Positions 1-7,817 of a stretch of 64,000 bases of DNA are shown here, piece by piece; the first letter of the stretch is position 1, and each line of letters begins with the position of its first letter. Both the position numbers and the translations under genes were made by a program. Source of the stretch: Sphingomonas sanguinis (GTDB lineage Bacteria; Pseudomonadota; Alphaproteobacteria; Sphingomonadales; Sphingomonadaceae); contig NZ_CP079203.1 in NCBI RefSeq assembly GCF_019297835.1, positions 4,211,168 through 4,275,167 on the forward strand. The letters run 5' to 3'. The notes below the pieces were generated by a model. That model worked only from the letters and a program-made list of their open reading frames with translations. It had not been told where the DNA came from and ran no database searches.

Positions 1-734
1 TGGCCAAGCAGCGTGTCGACCAGATGCTCGTGGATCGCGGACTCGTGGAATCCCGGTCCCGCGCGCAGGCGCTGGTGATGGCGGGCCTCGTCTTTTCGGG
101 CGAGACGAAGATCGCCAAGCCCGGCCAGCAGCTGGCCGAGGACGCCGTGCTCGACGTGCGCGGGCGCGATCACCCCTGGGTGTCGCGCGGCGGGATCAAG
201 CTCGCGCATGGGCTGGAGCATTTCGGCTGGGACGTGACCGACGCGGTCGCGATCGATGTCGGCAGCTCGACCGGCGGCTTTACCGACGTGCTGCTGCAAA
301 AGGGCGCGGCGAAGGTCTATGCGGTCGACAGCGGCACCAACCAGCTGGCGTGGTCGCTCCGCCAGGACCCGCGCGTCATCGTCCATGAACAGACCAGCGC
401 CCGCATCCTGACCGAGGCGCATATTCCCGAACCGGTCGATATCATCGTGTGTGACGCCAGCTTCATCGGGCTGGCCAAGGTGCTGGAACGGCCGTTGAGC
501 TTCGCTAAGTCCGGCGCACGCTTGCTCGCACTGATCAAGCCGCAGTTCGAGGCGGGGCGTGAAGAGGTCGGCAAGGGCGGGGTGGTCCGCGATCCGGCGG
601 TCCACCAGCGGGTCTGCGATCAAGTCGTCGCGTGGCTGACCGACAGCGGCTGGCAGGTGGCGGGCGTGACACAAAGTCCGATCACCGGACCCGAGGGGAA
701 TATCGAGTTTTTGGTGGCCGCATCCCGAAATTGA
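1..734 (+). CDS. tlyA: TlyA family rRNA 2'-O-methyltransferase (5' end cut by one base)
   Basis: TlyA/hemolysin A family, predicted SAM-dependent 2'-O-methyltransferase acting on ribosomal RNA. The window opens at the second base of what is almost certainly the start codon: reading in frame from the missing A gives MAKQRVDQMLVDRGLVES, the usual TlyA start, rather than the internal ATG at 24. An N-terminal S4 RNA-binding domain (about residues 1-65, with SRAQALVMAGLVF) is followed by an FtsJ/RrmJ-like methyltransferase domain with the SAM-binding motif DVGSSTGGFTD near residue 86. The length of about 244 codons is normal for the family. The family is known; the exact methylation site in this organism is inference. 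Confidence 0.92.
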   Translation, partial: AKQRVDQMLVDRGLVESRSRAQALVMAGLVFSGETKIAKPGQQLAEDAVLDVRGRDHPWVSRGGIKLAHGLEHFGWDVTDAVAIDVGSSTGGFTDVLLQKGAAKVYAVDSGTNQLAWSLRQDPRVIVHEQTSARILTEAHIPEPVDIIVCDASFIGLAKVLERPLSFAKSGARLLALIKPQFEAGREEVGKGGVVRDPAVHQRVCDQVVAWLTDSGWQVAGVTQSPITGPEGNIEFLVAASRN

Positions 735-857
735 ACGGGTGGGGACCGAACGGCGTTGACCTTTCCGTTTACTGTGCCCCGACCCTGGGGCAGATCGACG
801 GGCATCATGGCGAAAGAGGAACGAGTGGGCACGATCGCGTCTAAGGGGCAGTTGCGC

Positions 858-1376
858 ATGTCATTCCTGCGCTGGGCGGTCGTGATCGTTCCGCTGATCC
901 TGTTGCTCGGCTTCGCGTCGGGGCGGGTGGTGCCGTCGGGGAGCGAGAATAGCTGGTACGTCGCGCTGACCAAGCCCGAACTGAACCCGCCGGGCTGGGT
1001 GTTTCCAGTCGTGTGGTCCACGCTCTACGTCCTGATCGGCCTGGCGTTGGCGATGATCGTCCATGCGCGCGGGGCCAGGGGGCGCGGGGTCGCGATCGGC
1101 CTGTTCGCTGTCCAGTTCCTGCTCAACCTGTCCTGGACGCCGCTGTTCTTCGGTGGGCACAAGGTGCAGCTGGCGCTGTTCGTCATCATCGTCATCCTGC
1201 TCCTGGCGATCGCCACCACGGTCGCCTTCTCGCGCATTCGCAAGGGCGCGGCGTGGCTAATGGTGCCCTATCTGGTGTGGCTGTCCTTTGCAGGCGTGCT
1301 CAACTGGCGGATCGACCAGCTCAATCCCGATGCGGAAAGGCTTGTGCCGGGGGCGCAGACCTCCCAAATGCTGTGA
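858..1376 (+). CDS. tspO: TspO/MBR family tryptophan-rich sensory protein
   Basis: Integral membrane protein of the TspO/peripheral benzodiazepine receptor family, which binds porphyrins and other hydrophobic ligands. About five hydrophobic segments are visible, and the conserved W/P-rich stretch NPPGWVFPVVWSTLY follows the first helix; WTPLFFGGH and the final NWRIDQLN also fit the family. In-frame starts exist at 756, 807 and 858. I chose ATG 858 because it is preceded by AAGGGG and puts the start directly before helix 1, as in family members. If the 807 start were used the protein would gain a 17-residue polar leader. Roles in stress or tetrapyrrole handling are family knowledge. Confidence 0.85.
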   Translation: MSFLRWAVVIVPLILLLGFASGRVVPSGSENSWYVALTKPELNPPGWVFPVVWSTLYVLIGLALAMIVHARGARGRGVAIGLFAVQFLLNLSWTPLFFGGHKVQLALFVIIVILLLAIATTVAFSRIRKGAAWLMVPYLVWLSFAGVLNWRIDQLNPDAERLVPGAQTSQML

Positions 1377-1397
1377 AACGACTTTTGGGAATTTGAT

Positions 1398-1667
1398 ATG
1401 CAGGCCGACAACAAGCTGTTCGACGATTTCGCCAAGGTGATGAACGGCCTGGCAGGCACCGTGGCGGGCATGGGTCGTGAGGCCGAGGCGAGCGCCCGGT
1501 CGCGCGCACGCGAATGGATCGGCGGGCTGGACTTCGTCAGCCGCGAAGAGTTCGAGGTCGCCAAGGCGATGGCCGTCGCCGCTCGGGACGAGGCAGATGC
1601 GCTGAAGGCGCGTCTGGATGCGCTGGAAGCGCGCCTCAACGGTACGACGACCGGGGCGCAATCCTGA
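1398..1667 (+). CDS. ubiK: UbiK/BMFP family ubiquinone biosynthesis accessory factor
   Basis: Small (89 aa) soluble protein of the membrane fusogenic/BMFP family, now known as UbiK, an accessory factor of aerobic ubiquinone biosynthesis. It begins MQADNKLFDDFAKVMNGLAG, and a helical C-terminal half (about residues 50-82) with a heptad-like pattern of D, A, L and R residues forms the coiled coil through which the family trimerises. The linker contains DFVSREEFEVAKAMA, the most conserved part. It follows tspO by 21 bp on the same strand and is followed by a strong hairpin. The function is by family; nothing local tests it. Confidence 0.85.
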   Translation: MQADNKLFDDFAKVMNGLAGTVAGMGREAEASARSRAREWIGGLDFVSREEFEVAKAMAVAARDEADALKARLDALEARLNGTTTGAQS

Positions 1668-1690
1668 CCGACCTGATATCTGAACGGAGC

Positions 1691-1715
1691 CTGTCCGGCC
1701 CGCCCGGCCGGACAG
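1691..1715 (+). terminator. GC-rich hairpin after ubiK
   Basis: A perfect 10-bp inverted repeat (CTGTCCGGCC and its complement) closes a 5-base loop 23 bp after the ubiK stop. No T-tract follows, so intrinsic termination would be weak; it may instead protect the 3' end of the transcript. Confidence 0.45.
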
Positions 1716-1805
1716 CTATCCACAGATTTCGGCATCGGATGGCTTGCGGCCTGCCCCCGCGCAGTGCAACCTGCGCTGGTCTGGGTTTGTTCGCAAAGGC
1801 CTGTG

Positions 1806-2309
1806 ATGCTTGAATCGACCGATCATGAAGCCGAAGAATCGGCCCCCATCGACATGCTGGAGGCCTATTTCGCCGCGCATGGATGGGAACATGAGCGCCA
1901 CGACGAGGAAATCGTCGCGACGGTCAAGGGCAGCTGGGCCAGCTACGAACTCCGCGCGCTCTGGCGCGACGACGACAGCGTCCTGCAATTCCTGGCTTTT
2001 CCCGACATCAAGGTGACGGAAGACCGCCGGTCCAGCATCTATGAGGCGCTGGCGCTGGTCAACGAACAGCTGTGGATCGGCCATTTCGAGCTGTGGTCGA
2101 ACAGCGGCATTCTTCTCTATCGTCATGCCGCGATGGTCGATGGCGGCGAGGACGGCACCATCTCGCTCTCCGCGACCGAATTGCTGGTCGAATCGGCGAT
2201 CGAGGAGTGCGAGCGCTTCTATCCCGTCTTTCAGTTCGTCCTGTGGGGCGGCAAGACCCCGCGCGAGGCGCTGGCCGCGGCGCTGATCGAAACCCAGGGC
2301 GAAGCGTGA
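1806..2309 (+). CDS. YbjN domain-containing protein
   Basis: Protein of 167 aa in the YbjN family, alphaproteobacterial type, which resembles type III secretion chaperones in fold but whose role is unproven. Recognisable stretches are MLEAYFAAHGWEHERHDEEI, then a beta-rich middle (LWRDDDSVLQFLAFPDIKV) and VNEQLWIGHFELWSNSGILL. An in-frame start at 1764 exists, but ATG 1806, preceded by AAAGG, gives the usual short acidic leader before the domain. Its TGA overlaps the GTG start of proC, so the two genes are probably translationally coupled. This ybjN-proC neighbourhood is common in alphaproteobacteria, to my knowledge. Confidence 0.8.
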   Translation: MLESTDHEAEESAPIDMLEAYFAAHGWEHERHDEEIVATVKGSWASYELRALWRDDDSVLQFLAFPDIKVTEDRRSSIYEALALVNEQLWIGHFELWSNSGILLYRHAAMVDGGEDGTISLSATELLVESAIEECERFYPVFQFVLWGGKTPREALAAALIETQGEA

Positions 2310-3106
2310 GTTTTCCGTCCGGGCCGATCTGGCTGATCGGGTGCGGCAACATGGCGGGGGCGATGCTCCGCCGCTGGCTGGCCGAAGGGCTGGACCCCGC
2401 GCAAGTCACCGTCATCACCCGCAGTGGCACGCGCGCGCCCGAGGGCGTCCGCTCGCTGACCACGCTGCCGGTCGATGAGACGCCTGCGATCCTGATGCTG
2501 GGGTTCAAGCCGCAGCAACTGGGCGGCATCGCCCCGGCGCTGGCGCATCTGAACCCCGCGATCCTGCTGTCGATCCTGGCCGGAGTCGAGGAACAGACGC
2601 TCGCCAGCCATATTCCGGCGGGCGCGGTGGTGCGGATGATGCCCAACCTGCCGGTCGCGATCGGGCAGGGGGTGACGGCGCTCTACACCCGCTCCACCGA
2701 CCCGGTCGTGCGTGAGACCGCCGAGGCATTGGCCCGGCCGCTGGGTCTGGCCCCCTGGGTGGAGGACGAAGCGCGGTTCGACGCGGTCACCGCGCTGGCG
2801 GGATGCGGGCCTGCCTTCGTGTTCCGCTTCATCGACGCGCTGGCGCAGGCCGGGATGGGGCTGGGCCTGTCCCCCGAATTGGCGCAGCAACTGGCATTGG
2901 CCACCGTCGACGGGGCAGGGGCCATGGCGATCGCAGCAGACGCCCCGCCCGCTGTGCTGGCGGATCGTGTGGCCAGCCCGGGTGGTTCGACCCGCGAGGG
3001 GCTGAACGTCCTGGACGCGGATGATGCGCTCAAGCGGTTGATGGCCGAAACGCTGACCGCTTCGGAACGCCGCAATCGCGAAATGGCCGCCGCCGCGCGA
3101 CGGTGA
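2306..3106 (+). CDS. proC: pyrroline-5-carboxylate reductase
   Basis: Catalyses the last step of proline synthesis, NAD(P)H-dependent reduction of 1-pyrroline-5-carboxylate to L-proline, in the cytoplasm. The N-terminal Rossmann motif is IWLIGCGNMAGAML, and the P5CR signature region (TALAGCGPAFVFRFIDALA, then GLSPELAQQLA) lies near residues 155-190. The C-terminal dimerisation part contains VASPGGSTREGLNVL. The start is the GTG at 2306, inside the stop of the upstream gene (GTGA overlap), giving 266 aa, the normal size. A longer reading from 2072 runs antiparallel to family expectations and is only an open frame inside ybjN. Confidence 0.93.
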   Translation: MSFPSGPIWLIGCGNMAGAMLRRWLAEGLDPAQVTVITRSGTRAPEGVRSLTTLPVDETPAILMLGFKPQQLGGIAPALAHLNPAILLSILAGVEEQTLASHIPAGAVVRMMPNLPVAIGQGVTALYTRSTDPVVRETAEALARPLGLAPWVEDEARFDAVTALAGCGPAFVFRFIDALAQAGMGLGLSPELAQQLALATVDGAGAMAIAADAPPAVLADRVASPGGSTREGLNVLDADDALKRLMAETLTASERRNREMAAAARR

Positions 3107-3137
3107 CATCGGTCGTAGAGACAGGTAGGCTGCATAT

Positions 3138-3253
3138 TCCTCCCCTGTAAGGGGAGGGGGACCATGCGCAGCATGGTGGAGGGGTGTCGCCCTCTCGGTA
3201 GCTGGACACCCCTCCGTCAGGCTACGCCTGCCACCTCCCCTTACAGGGGAGGA
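3138..3253. repeat. long palindromic intergenic repeat (REP-like)
   Basis: Outer arms TCCTCCCCTGTAAGGGGAGG and CCTCCCCTTACAGGGGAGGA lie about 75 bp apart, and an inner pair (GGAGGGGTGTC and GACACCCCTCC) nests between them. The whole can fold into one long cruciform or RNA hairpin in the gap between convergent proC and the MarR gene. Elements of this look are common between sphingomonad genes; it may end transcription from both sides. Confidence 0.75.
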
Positions 3254-3284
3254 AAGTACGGGAATTTATCTGGGCGAACAAACG

Positions 3285-3782
3285 TCAGCCGTCGTTGGAC
3301 CGCAAATCCTCGATCCGGGCGCGCTCATTCTCGGGGATGAACCCCTCCAGCACGGTCCAGAACCCCGTCACCGCCTGCTGCCCCGCCCGCGCATAGGCCT
3401 TGGACAGCTTTTCGCGCAGCGCGTCGAACAACTCGGCCTCCATCGCCGCGCCCGTGGGCGTTAGTCGGAGCAGCCTTTGCCGACGGTCGCGATCGCCGGG
3501 CCGCGTCTCGATGAGGTCACGGCTCGCCAGTTCGTTGAGCACGCGGCCCAGCGATTGCTTGGTGATCGCCAGCAGCGACAACAGCTCGCTGACCGTCATG
3601 TCGGGCTTGCGCGCCATGAAATAAAGGGCGCGGTGATGGGCACGGCCCAACCCCTGCGCGGCAAGACCGCGATCGATCGAGCGCACGAGATGGCTATTGC
3701 CGAAATACAGCAATTCCATACCCCTGCGGAGTTCTGGTTCGCGGAGAAACTGTGCCGATGCGGACTGGTTAGAGGCAGCCAT
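3285..3782 (-). CDS. MarR family transcriptional regulator
   Basis: Winged helix-turn-helix DNA-binding regulator of 165 aa. The wHTH lies at about residues 60-120: MTVSELLSLLAITKQSLGRV is the HTH and RDRRQRLLRLTPTG the wing with its usual DxRxxx loop. A long N-terminal helix and C-terminal helices would form the dimer interface. It is transcribed divergently from the aminotransferase gene with a 51-bp gap, so it may control that gene and itself; this is inference from layout. The ATG at 3782 is the first methionine that gives a normal MarR length; the frame stays open upstream only because it is the antisense of the aminotransferase gene. Confidence 0.85.
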   Translation of the reverse strand: MAASNQSASAQFLREPELRRGMELLYFGNSHLVRSIDRGLAAQGLGRAHHRALYFMARKPDMTVSELLSLLAITKQSLGRVLNELASRDLIETRPGDRDRRQRLLRLTPTGAAMEAELFDALREKLSKAYARAGQQAVTGFWTVLEGFIPENERARIEDLRSNDG

Positions 3783-3833
3783 GTTGACCCGTCTACTCAC
3801 ACGCCCTAGGCCACGGCAACCCAAAACAGAGAG

Positions 3834-4937
3834 ATGACCATGGAAGCGCCCCAAGCCCTTACGTTTCGTTTCGATCCGTCCGCGACTCCCGTCGCGGCGA
3901 GCGAGCGGGCGGCGCGTCTGGTAGATCCAGGCTTCGGGCGTGTGTTCACCGATCACATGGCGCTGATCCGCTATAGTGACGACAAGGGCTGGCATGACGC
4001 GCAGATCACCGCCCGCGCGCCGCTTCAGGTCGATCCGGCCGCTTCGGTCCTGCACTATGCGCAGGAAATCTTCGAGGGCATGAAGGCCTATCGCCTGGCC
4101 GATGGCGGCACCGCGCTGTTCCGGCCCGAGGCGAATGCCCGCCGCTTCCAGGATTCGGCGCGGCGCATGGCGATGCCCGAGCTGCCCGAGACGCTGTTCC
4201 TGGAGTCCGTCGAGCGGCTGGTCGAGATCGAGCGCAACTGGATCCCCGAACAGGATGGCGGCGCGCTGTACCTCCGCCCCTTCATGTTCGCCAGCGAGGT
4301 GTTCCTGGGCGTGAAGCCCTCGGCAGAATATCTCTACATGGTCATCGCCTCGTCGGTGGGCGCGTACTTCAAGGGCGGTGCGCCCGCCGTGTCGATCTGG
4401 GTGAGCCAGGGCTATACCCGCGCGGCCCCCGGCGGGACCGGCGCGGCCAAGTGCGGCGGCAACTATGCCGCCAGCCTGCTCGCGCAGAAGGAAGCGATCG
4501 CCAATGGTTGCGACCAGGTGGTCTTCCTCGACGCGGTCGAGCGCCGCTGGGTCGAGGAGCTTGGCGGCATGAACGTCTTCTTCGTGTTCGACGACGGCAG
4601 CCTCGTGACCCCGCCGCTGACCGGCACGATCCTGCCCGGCATCACCCGCGATTCGATCCTGACCATCGCGCGGGCGCAAGGACTGACCGTGCGCGAGGAA
4701 CCCTATGCCATCGACCAGTGGCGCGCCGATGCCGCCAGCGGCCGCCTGGTCGAGGCCTTCGCCTGCGGCACCGCCGCCGTCGTCACCCCGATCGGCAGCG
4801 TCGCGGAACCCGCGGGCCGCTTCACCATCGGCACCGGCGGCCCCGGCCAGCTGACCACCACCTTGCGCGAGCAGTTGGTCGCGATCCAACGCGGCCAGGC
4901 CCCCGACCCCCATGGCTGGATGCGCCGCCTGGGCTGA
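3834..4937 (+). CDS. ilvE: branched-chain amino acid aminotransferase
   Basis: PLP-dependent class IV (fold type IV) aminotransferase of 367 aa, the longer BCAT type that resembles the eukaryotic enzymes. It interconverts leucine, isoleucine and valine with their 2-oxo acids. The family hallmarks are VLHYAQEIFEGMKAYR (residues 67-82), GGTGAAKCGGNYAASL, where the lysine is the PLP-binding residue, EELGGMNVFFVF and GTILPGITRDSIL. GAGAG lies five bases before ATG 3834. It is divergent from a MarR regulator and followed by a small GC palindrome and tRNA-Gln. Specificity for branched-chain substrates follows from the family, not from any single residue seen. Confidence 0.92.
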   Translation: MTMEAPQALTFRFDPSATPVAASERAARLVDPGFGRVFTDHMALIRYSDDKGWHDAQITARAPLQVDPAASVLHYAQEIFEGMKAYRLADGGTALFRPEANARRFQDSARRMAMPELPETLFLESVERLVEIERNWIPEQDGGALYLRPFMFASEVFLGVKPSAEYLYMVIASSVGAYFKGGAPAVSIWVSQGYTRAAPGGTGAAKCGGNYAASLLAQKEAIANGCDQVVFLDAVERRWVEELGGMNVFFVFDDGSLVTPPLTGTILPGITRDSILTIARAQGLTVREEPYAIDQWRADAASGRLVEAFACGTAAVVTPIGSVAEPAGRFTIGTGGPGQLTTTLREQLVAIQRGQAPDPHGWMRRLG

Positions 4938-4969
4938 TAATTTCAAGCCGATAAGGGCTTTTCAAGAGC

Positions 4970-4993
4970 GGCGCGCCCGGTATAAGGCGCGCC
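4970..4993 (+). terminator. possible hairpin between ilvE and tRNA-Gln
   Basis: Two copies of the self-complementary GGCGCGCC flank CGGTATAA and can pair as an 8-bp stem. It lies 33 bp after the aminotransferase stop and just ahead of the tRNA. No T-run follows. Confidence 0.3.
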
Positions 4994-5000
4994 TCTCCAC

Positions 5001-5075
5001 TGGGGCGTCGCCAAGCGGTAAGGCAACGGTTTTTGGTACCGTCATACGCAGGTTCGAATCCTGCCGCCCCAGCCA
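5001..5075 (+). tRNA. tRNA-Gln(TTG)
   Basis: A full cloverleaf can be read. The acceptor stem TGGGGCG pairs with CGCCCCA. The anticodon stem ACGGT/ACCGT carries the loop TTTTGGT, whose central triplet TTG reads CAA glutamine codons. The T arm has GGTTCGAATCC. The discriminator is G, and CCA is encoded at 5073-5075. The 3' end is followed at once by integrase sequence, so it is the likely attachment site of an integrated element. Confidence 0.97.
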
Positions 5076-5238
5076 GCAGAATCACTCGATTCGGCTGTAA
5101 AGTGAATACCTTGAGCGCGGTTCAGCAAAACTTGGATGCGGACGGATGCGGCCTGAAATGGCCTCATGCGGACGCGTATTGTGCCCGATTTGTGCCCGCG
5201 TTTTTGTGTCGCTTCGCAGCCCGTGAGGGATTCGAAAC

Positions 5239-6526
5239 GTGGCATCGAGACAGCCTTTCACCCCGGCCAGCCTGGACAATCTGAGGTCCGGCTCGCTCAC
5301 CGATCCGCAGACGCCCGGCCTCATCATCGAGGTCGGTGCCCGCGGTAAGAAGACCTGGAAGTATCGCCGTCGCCTCCCGGATCAGGATGTGACGGTGAAG
5401 ATGACGCTGGGCAGCTATCCTGCGTACCGGATCGGCGATGCCCGCGAATGGGCGCGGGAACTTAATAGTGACGTCGAGACCGGCATCGACCCGCGCGAGG
5501 CGCTTCGCGAGGCGGCGGCACGGGCGGAGATGACCGTCGCCCGCGCGCACGCCCTCTATATGACGGCCGCGCGGGAAGGGCGCGCGTCGCGGGCCAAGCG
5601 CCTGAACAAGCCGCGCACGATCAAGGACAAGCAGGACATCTACGATCGCGATATCGCACCCACATTGGGTGCGAAGATCATCTACGAAGTGACCGAGAAA
5701 GACCTGATCAAACTGGTCTCGAAGAAGGGCGAAACCGCCAAGGTCCGGGCAAACCGGCTGGCCGCCGAACTGAAGGTCTTCTTCGGCTGGGCGGCGGGCT
5801 TGCGCGGACTGGTCGTCGGCCTGGAAAACGACCCGTCCCGGCGGCTGGGTGATCTGAAGTTCGTTGAAACACGTCGGACGCGAAAGCTCGACCTCGATGA
5901 GATCCGCTGGTTCCTGCAGGCCGTCGCGCCGGAGAAACGCGACTTCCGGCGTGGCCTGATCCTGTCCCTCCTGACCGCAACGAGGATCAGCGAACTGGTC
6001 AAGGCTCGTAGCTCCGAGATCGAGAATGGCGTGTGGACGATCCCCGCCGCCCGATCCAAGAACTCGACCGCGCATGCCATCGCCCTGGGGCCGTTGGGGG
6101 CAGCGGCTATTTGCGAGTAATCACGAGTGGGTTTTTCCCGCCGAGAGGGTGGAAGGGCCGCGTACCACCGGCTGGTACAAGGCCAGGGATCGCGTGCTGG
6201 CCCGAATGGAGAAGATCGCCGACAGGCCCGTTGATCGCTTTTGCCCGCACGATTTTCGACGAACGGCGCGGAGCAACACCAAGCGGCTGAAGGTCGACTT
6301 CGAGACGGCCGAAGCGATGCTGAACCACCTGAAGGTTGGAATGGAACGGATTTACGATGGATATGAGCTCGAAGAGGAAAAGGCAGCCTGGTTCCTCAAG
6401 TGGGAGCGTGAGATCATCCAGTTAGCGGAGAAGGCGGGGGTGGCAGCTGAACTCGAAGTCCCGGTTCAGCCGAAGCGAGCCGTAAAGGCACCTTCCGGGC
6501 AACGCCGTTGTACGCGACGATCGTAG
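5239..6526 (+). pseudogene. tyrosine integrase with Arm-DNA-binding domain, frameshifted
   Basis: Phage or island integrase of the DUF4102-plus-catalytic-domain type, reading from a GTG at 5239. The N-terminal arm-binding domain has RKKTWKYR-like and TLGSYPAYRIGDAREWA stretches, followed by a SAM-like core-binding domain (about residues 95-180) and the catalytic domain. Catalytic residues are seen in TATRISEL (Arg), HDFRRTARSN (His-x-x-Arg) and LNHLKVGMERIYDGYE (Tyr). The frame breaks near 6115, where a stop appears after AAAICE; the rest (NHEWVFPAERVEG onward) continues in another frame, as a single-base insertion would produce. Probably inactive unless the shift is a sequencing error. Its place beside tRNA-Gln fits site-specific insertion there. 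Confidence 0.85.
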
Positions 6527-6612
6527 GCTGCGTGAGAGCGGTCAGAGGAAGCCGGAGGTTTGAGAGTCTCCTCCGCGTGACAGTAATTGGGTATTGCGAC
6601 CGCGGCAGGTGT

Positions 6613-6678
6613 CGACCAGACCCGGTCGTTCGCGTTCACTCCGGCGAACGTCTGGTCCCGGCAGTAGCTGCCGTTCGC
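6613..6678 (-). repeat. dispersed 60-bp repeat, diverged copy on minus strand
   Basis: On the minus strand GCGAACGGCAGCTACTG is followed about 35 bases on by GAACGCGAACGACCGGGT, the same two-half layout as the family described at 55661. It is one of the weaker copies. Confidence 0.45.
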
Positions 6679-6902
6679 CCTGATGAAGGCCAGCGACCGA
6701 AACATGCCGAATGGGCGACCGTCTGCACCGCATTCAAATCCTGGGCCGCGACCCAGCACGTCGGAACTCTGGTGGGAGCACGAACCCGCTGCGCGGGAGG
6801 GGCGTGCGGGGCATGGTTGAGGTGATACAACGGGCGTTGCGCGCCGGTTGAGCCCTGCGGGCGAGAGGCAGAGCATCGGGGTTCCACGAAAGGAGCCCTG
6901 CC

Positions 6903-7811
6903 ATGACCATTATTGCCCCGGTTGTTGCCGTCAGCCCGCTACGCCAGCGTCTCATCGACGAGATGGATATGCGCCGTTTCGGTCACGAGACGCAGCGTAA
7001 CTACATCCGCGATGTCGGCCGGTTCGCCACGTTCCTCGGGCGCCCGCCGGACACGGCAACGGCGGAGGATGTCCGGCGCTTCCAGATCGAGCAATGTGAC
7101 CTGGGCGTGCCGGCACCGACCATGAACGCCATCGTGTCGGCGCTGCGGTTCTTCTTCACGCAGACGCTCGACCGGCCGGACCTGGCGCGCAAGCTGGTCC
7201 GCATGCGGCACGTGCGCAAGCTGCCGGTGGTGCTGAGCCAGGACGAGGTGGCGCGGCTGCTCGCGGCGACCACGTGCCTGAAGCATCAGGCGGCGTTGTC
7301 CGTCGCCTATGGCGCGGGGTTGCGCGCGTCCGAGATCGCCGCGCTCAAGGTCCGCGACATCGACAGCGAGCGCATGCTGCTCCGGGTCGAGCGCGGCAAG
7401 GGCGGACGGTACCGGAACGCCATGCTCCCGGCCGGGCTGCTGGCGTTGCTGCGGGAATGGTGGCGGGTCGGTCGGCGGGAGGGTGTGTTGCACGTCGATG
7501 GCTGGCTGTTCCCCGGCCAGCACTATCTCAAGCCAGTCAGCACCCGGCAGTTGCACCGTATCGTCGTCGAGGCGAGCGTGGCGGCGGGCATCGGCAAGCG
7601 GGTTGGGCCGCACACGCTGCGGCACTGCTTCGCCACGCATCTTCTCGAGGATGGTATCGACGTCCGCATCATCCAGACGCTGCTGGGGCACGCGAAGCTG
7701 GAGACCACCGCCTATTACACGCAGGTCGCCACCCGGGTGTTGCGCAACGTCACCAGCCCATTCGACCGGCTGGCGGCAACCGCCAGAGAAGCAAGGGCGT
7801 CGAGCGGCTGA
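6903..7811 (+). CDS. IS91-associated site-specific tyrosine recombinase
   Basis: XerC/D-like recombinase of 302 aa. The N-terminal core-binding domain (about residues 12-100) contains RFGHETQRNYIRDVGRFATF. The catalytic domain has GAGLRASEIAALKVRDID (first Arg), HTLRHCFATHLLEDG (His-x-x-Arg), LGHAKLETTAYY (His and the nucleophilic Tyr). All catalytic positions are present and the frame is open, so it is probably functional. AAAGGAG lies ahead of the ATG at 6903. It is followed after 6 bp by the HUH transposase gene, with which it is usually mobilised; whether it is needed for transposition is not settled in the family. Confidence 0.9.
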   Translation: MTIIAPVVAVSPLRQRLIDEMDMRRFGHETQRNYIRDVGRFATFLGRPPDTATAEDVRRFQIEQCDLGVPAPTMNAIVSALRFFFTQTLDRPDLARKLVRMRHVRKLPVVLSQDEVARLLAATTCLKHQAALSVAYGAGLRASEIAALKVRDIDSERMLLRVERGKGGRYRNAMLPAGLLALLREWWRVGRREGVLHVDGWLFPGQHYLKPVSTRQLHRIVVEASVAAGIGKRVGPHTLRHCFATHLLEDGIDVRIIQTLLGHAKLETTAYYTQVATRVLRNVTSPFDRLAATAREARASSG

Positions 7812-7817
7812 GCGGGC

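Noticed and set aside
2231..3109. 292-codon minus-strand frame opposite proC
   Set aside because: Shadow of proC in GC-rich DNA; arginine-rich, no ribosome site.
3783..4946. Long minus-strand frame continuing the MarR gene upstream
   Set aside because: It is the antisense of the branched-chain aminotransferase gene; its translation is Gly/Ala/Arg/Asp-rich and has no known domain, and MarR proteins are about 150-170 aa.
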